A stretch of DNA of 29,479 nucleotides, from positions 1 through 29,479 of the forward strand of contig NEEC01000504.1 in assembly GCA_002189035.1 (NCBI GenBank), in the 5' to 3' direction. The position numbers were made by a program, and so were the translations under genes. The DNA comes from Utricularia gibba (lineage: Eukaryota; Streptophyta; Magnoliopsida; Lamiales; Lentibulariaceae). The first letter of the stretch is position 1; each line of letters begins with the position of its first letter. Below, piece by piece: positions 26,304 through 29,479 of this stretch. Under the pieces are notes generated by a model. The model was given only the letters and a program-made list of their open reading frames with translations. It ran no database searches and was not told where the DNA came from.

Positions 26304-26616
26304 AAATAAAGTGATGTATTTATTAACGTTCAGTTTTTGGGGGCTGCCTACATGGTTTTTCAAGGAACAGCTTCTCGTTTTGTGGCGGCCAGTCTCGCTG
26401 GGAACTTGGTCCTTGACCCGATTATGTATTGCTCATGAGGTCAACCGGATGCAAATCGATTAAAAAAAATGATGCCTTTGTTTAAATTACGATATCACGT
26501 GCACCCCACATGATTTTTTCAACAACTTACTTTATACTTGAGGAGGCGGTCTTGGGTGCACCTAGAACGGGACAAAGGTCAGGTTTGGCTTGCGCCGAGA
26601 GTTAGTTGTAGCTCGG
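26304..26616 (+). repeat. Class A exemplar monomer following a B unit
   Basis: This unit has GATTATGTATTGCTC, GATGCAAATCG, ATTAAAAAAAATG, CCTTTGTTT, CTTACTTTAT and CCTAGAACGGG, the alternative state at each class B site. It directly follows the class B exemplar. The same A-after-B order is seen near 2,900, 6,320, 9,430, 10,050, 14,950, 18,050, 21,127, 22,380, 23,310, 24,555 and 27,990. A T-for-G change gives TATTGCTC instead of TATGGCTC in many of these units. Confidence 0.85.
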
Positions 26617-27245
26617 AAATAAAGTGATGTATTTATTAACGTTCAGTTTTGGGGGGCTGCCTACATGGTTTTTCAAGGAACAGCTTCTCGTTTTGTGGCG
26701 GCCAGTCTCGCTGGGAACTTGGTCCTTGACCCCGATTCTGTTATCTCATGAGGTCAACCGGATGCAAATCGATTAAAAAAAATGATGCCTTTGTTTAAAT
26801 TACGATATCACGTGCACCCCACATGATTTTTTCAACAACTTACTTTATACTTGAGGAGGCGGTCTTGGGTGCACCTAGAACGGGACAAAGGTCAGGTTTG
26901 GCTTGCGCCGAGAGTTAGTTGTAGCTCGGAAAATAAAGTGATGTATTTATTAACGTTCAGTTTTTGGGGCTGCCTACATGGTTTTTCAAGGAACAGCTTC
27001 TCGTTTTGTGGCGGCCAGTCTCGCTGGAAACTTGGTCCTTGACCCCGATTATGTATGGCTCATGAGGTCAACCGGATGGAAATCGATTAAAGAAAATGAT
27101 GCCTTTGTTTAAATTACGATATCACGTGCACCCTACATGATTTTTTCAACAACTTACTTTATACTTGAGGAGGCGGTCTTGGGGTGCACCTGGAACGGGA
27201 CAAAGGTCAGGTTTGGCTTGCGCCGAGAGTTAGTTGTAGCTCGGA

Positions 27246-27871
27246 AAATAAAGTGATGTATTTATTAACGTTCAGTTTTTGGGGGCTGCCTACATGGTTT
27301 TTCAAGGAAGCTTCTCGTTTTGTGGCGGCCAGTCTCGCTGGAACTTGGTCGGGCCCCCGATTCTGTATGGCTCATGAGGTCAACCGGATGGAAATCGATT
27401 AAAGAAAATGATGCCTTTCTTTAAATTACGATATCACGTGCACCCCACATGATTTTTTCAACAACTTGCTTTATACTTGAGGAGGCGGTCTTGGGTGCAC
27501 CTGGAACGGGACAAAGGTCAGGTTTGGCTTGCGCCTAGAGTTAGTTGTAACACGGAAATAAAGTGATGTATTTATTAACGTTCAGTTTTTGGGGGCTGCC
27601 TACATGGTTTTTCAAGAAACAGCTTCTCGTTTTGTGGCGGCCAGTCTCGCTGGGAACTTGGTCCTGGACCCCGATTCTGTATGGCTCATGAGGTCAACCG
27701 GATGGAAATCGATTAAAGAAAATGATGCCTTTCTTTAAATTACGATATCACGTGCACCCCACATGATTTTTTCAACAACTTGCTTTATACTTGAGGAGGC
27801 GGTCTTGGGGTGCACCTGGAACGGGACAAAGGTCAGGTTTGGCTTGCGCCGAGAGTTAGTTGTAGCTCGGA
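27246..27871 (+). repeat. Tandem pair of class B monomers with private variants
   Basis: Two consecutive B units. The first has AAGGAAGCTT (three bases lost from AAGGAACAGCTT), a rewritten GGTCC-to-CCCCG segment reading GTCGGGCCCCCG near 27,350, and GCGCCTAGAG. Between the units lies GTAACACGG. The second has AAGAAACAGC and TCCTGGACC. The pair resembles 28807-29418 in variant order but is not identical, so the two look like mosaic relatives rather than a clean duplication. Confidence 0.6.
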
Positions 27872-28806
27872 AAATAAAGTGATGTATTTATTAACGTTCA
27901 GTTTTGGGGCTGCCTACATGGTTTTTCAAGGAACAGCTTCTCGTTTGTGGCGGCCAGTCTCGCTGGGAACTTGGTCCTTGACCCCGATTATGTATGCTCA
28001 TGAGGTCAACCGGATGCAAATCGATTAAAAAAATGATGCCTTTGTTTAAATTACGATATCACGTGCACCCCACATGATTTTTTCAAACAACTTGCTTTAT
28101 ACTTGAGGAGGCGGTCTTGGGTGCACCTAGAACGGGACAAAGGTCAGGTTTGGCTTGCGCTGAGAGTTAGTTGTAGCTCGGAAAATAAAGTGATGTATTT
28201 ATTAACGTTCAGTTTTGGGGCTGCCTACATGGTTTTTCAAGGAACAGCTTCTCGTTTTGTGGCGGCCAGTCTCGCTGGGAACTTGGTCCTTGACCCCGAT
28301 TATGTATGGCTCATGAGGTCAACCGGATGCAAATCGATTAAAAAATGATGCCTTTGTTTAAATTACGATATCACGTGCACCCACATGATTTTTTCAACAA
28401 CTTACTTTATACTTGAGGAGGCGGTCTTGGGGTGCACCTAGAACGGGACAAAGGTCAGGTTTGGCTTGCGCCGAGAGTTAGTTGTAGCTCGGAAAATAAA
28501 GTGATATATTTATTAACGTTCAGTTTTTGGGGGCTGCCTACATGGTTTTTCAAGGAACAGCTTCTCGTTTTGTGGCGGCCAGTCTCGCTGGGAACTTGGT
28601 CCTTGACCCCGATTATGTATGGCTCATGAGGTCAACCGGATGGAAATCGATTAAAAAAATGATGCCTTTGTTTAAATTACGATATCACGTGCACCCACAT
28701 GATTTTTTCAACAACTTACTTTATACTTGAGGAGGCGGTCTTGGGGTGCACCTAAACGGGACAAAGGTCAGGTTTGGCTTGCGCCGAGAGTTAGTTGTAG
28801 CTCGGA

Positions 28807-29418
28807 AAATAAAGTGATGTATTTATTCAGTTTTTGGGGGCTACCTACATGGTTTTTCAAGGAAGCTTCTCGTTTTGTGGCGGCCAGTCTCGCTGGAACT
28901 TGGTCCTGGACCCCGATTCTGTATGGCTCATGAGGTCAACCGGATGGAAATCGATTAAAGAAATGATGCCTTTTTAAATTACGATATCACGTGCACCCCA
29001 CATGATTTTTTCAACAACTTACTTTATACTTGAGAGGCGGTCTTGGGGTGCACCTAGAACGGGACAAAGGTCAGGTTTGGCTTGCGCCGAGAGTTAGTAG
29101 CAGGAAAATAAAGTGATGTATTTATTAACGTTCAGTTTTTGGGGGCTGCCTACATGGTTTTTCAAGAACAGCTTCTCGTTTTTGTGGCGGCCAGTCTCGC
29201 TGGGAACTTGGTCCTGGACCCCGATTCTGTATGGCTCATGAGGTCAACCGGATGGAAATCGATTAAAGAAAATGATGCCTTTTTAAATTACGATATCACG
29301 TGCACCCCACATGATTTTTTCAACAACTTGCTTTATACTTGAGGAGGCGGTCTTGGGTGCACCTGGAACGGGACAAAGGTCAGGTTTGGCTTGCGCCGAG
29401 AGTTAGTTGTAACACGGC
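28807..29418 (+). repeat. Second tandem pair of class B monomers, related to 27246-27871
   Basis: The first unit lacks AACGT after TATTTATT, and has GGCTACCTACAT, AAGGAAGCTT and TCCTGGACC. The second has AAGAACAGC, an extra T in the CGTTTT run, TCCTGGACC, CTTGCTT, CCTGGAAC and then GTAACACGG. Most of these are shared with the pair five units upstream, whereas the first unit here keeps CTTACTT and CCTAGAAC. That patchwork is what short gene-conversion tracts would leave. Confidence 0.6.
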
Positions 29419-29479
29419 AAATAAAGTGATGTATTTATTAACGTTCAGTTTTTGGGGGCTACCTACATGGTTTTTCAAG
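29419..29479 (+). repeat. Partial monomer cut by the window end
   Basis: The first 61 bases of a monomer, from AAATAAAGTG to TTTTTCAAG, with GGCTACCTACAT. The window, not the array, ends here. Confidence 0.95.

Larger units (their letters stand above)
1..29479 (+). repeat. Satellite DNA tandem array, about 312-bp monomer, 95 full copies plus a partial
   Basis: The same sequence recurs head to tail from first to last base, all copies in one orientation, with no other DNA between them. Monomer phase is set arbitrarily at AAATAAAGTGATG. Monomer starts: 1, 313, 626, 936, 1240, 1548, 1855, 2163, 2471, 2782, 3096, 3408, 3716, 4029, 4339, 4650, 4963, 5271, 5583, 5894, 6207, 6520, 6834, 7147, 7458, 7767, 8080, 8393, 8703, 9015, 9330, 9631, 9939, 10252, 10562, 10874, 11169, 11441, 11748, 12058, 12364, 12675, 12983, 13290, 13599, 13911, 14214, 14528, 14834, 15147, 15460, 15770, 16082, 16395, 16701, 17011, 17314, 17625, 17934, 18239, 18547, 18857, 19159, 19467, 19776, 20088, 20401, 20710, 21012, 21323, 21638, 21953, 22264, 22578, 22892, 23193, 23508, 23816, 24128, 24436, 24749, 25061, 25369, 25679, 25993, 26304, 26617, 26931, 27246, 27556, 27872, 28183, 28494, 28807, 29106, 29419. 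A few starts are uncertain by 1-3 bases where the A run is shortened. Copies differ by point variants and short indels. Short open frames occur in all copies but shift with the indels and are not genes. Such arrays are typical of eukaryotic heterochromatin; the chromosomal site and species are not determinable here. Confidence 0.98.
20401..29479 (+). repeat. Sub-array enriched in class B monomers and rare shared variants
   Basis: Twenty-nine full monomers and a partial. By eye thirteen carry GGATGGAAAT, nine carry CTTGCTTTAT and thirteen carry CCTGGAAC, against much lower density upstream. Variants that I found only here include GGCTACCTACAT (near 21,050, 22,930, 28,840, 29,460), ACTTGTGGAGG (20,934 and 24,354), GCGCCTAGAG (22,240 and 27,530), GTAACACGG (27,548 and 29,410), AAGGAAGCTTCTCG (27,303 and 28,858) and TCCTGGACC (27,664, 28,908, 29,214). 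Shared rare variants at different spacings imply recent local unequal exchange or gene conversion. Confidence 0.65.

Noticed and set aside
233-29342. Dozens of open frames of 60-98 codons on both strands with similar peptides
   Set aside because: They recur once per monomer, shift among three frames with homopolymer indels, and stop at fixed sites such as TCATGAGG. A 312-bp unit keeps frame between copies, yet no frame runs through the array. No ribosome-binding, splice or domain evidence was seen.
1-29479. CRISPR array
   Set aside because: The repeated unit is over 300 bp with no alternating short repeats and unique spacers; the whole unit is repeated.
1-29479. 5S or other rDNA repeat units
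   Set aside because: The unit length would fit a 5S repeat, but I see no 5S gene sequence or its internal promoter boxes in the monomer.
1-29479. Transposable element or viral insert hidden in the array
   Set aside because: Every stretch can be placed in the monomer; no terminal repeats, target-site duplications or foreign segments were found.

Overview
The whole 29,479-base window is one uninterrupted tandem array of a satellite repeat. I count 95 complete head-to-tail monomers plus a 61-base partial copy. All are on the same strand. The monomer is about 312 bp (mean 309.7, most 301-316) and about 44% GC, counted on the first unit. I found no protein-coding gene, RNA gene, mobile element, CRISPR array, inversion or non-satellite insert. 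Both window edges fall inside the array, so its true length and flanks are unknown.

A megasatellite of dinucleosome-sized monomers at this scale suggests a eukaryotic nuclear genome, most likely centromeric, pericentromeric, subtelomeric or knob-type heterochromatin. I do not recognise the family and cannot name the organism. The monomer has an AT-rich stretch (about positions 121-235 of the first unit) between two GC-richer stretches. It also has a core, GATATCACGTGCAC, that I saw unchanged in every copy. A 10-bp inverted repeat starts in that core and closes 44 bases later.

Two deeper layers of structure are visible. First, the 312-bp monomer looks like an old dimer: six landmarks recur 155-158 bp apart inside one unit, so the ancestral unit was probably about 156 bp. 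Second, the monomers fall into variant classes. Class B carries GGATGGAAATCG, ATTAAAGAAA, CCTTTCTTT, CTTGCTT and CCTGGAAC. Class A carries ATTATGTAT, GATGCAAAT, ATTAAAAAAA, CCTTTGTTT, CTTACTT and CCTAGAAC. Every B run ends in a unit carrying ATTATGTAT, with one or two exceptions, which points to ordered, higher-order-like organisation without a fixed period.

From about 1 to 20.4 kb the array is mostly A and intermediate units. From about 20.4 kb to the end, B units and several rare shared variants are concentrated. Many small differences are single-base losses in homopolymers and may be uncorrected long-read error, so only variants that recur and are linked should be treated as biological.
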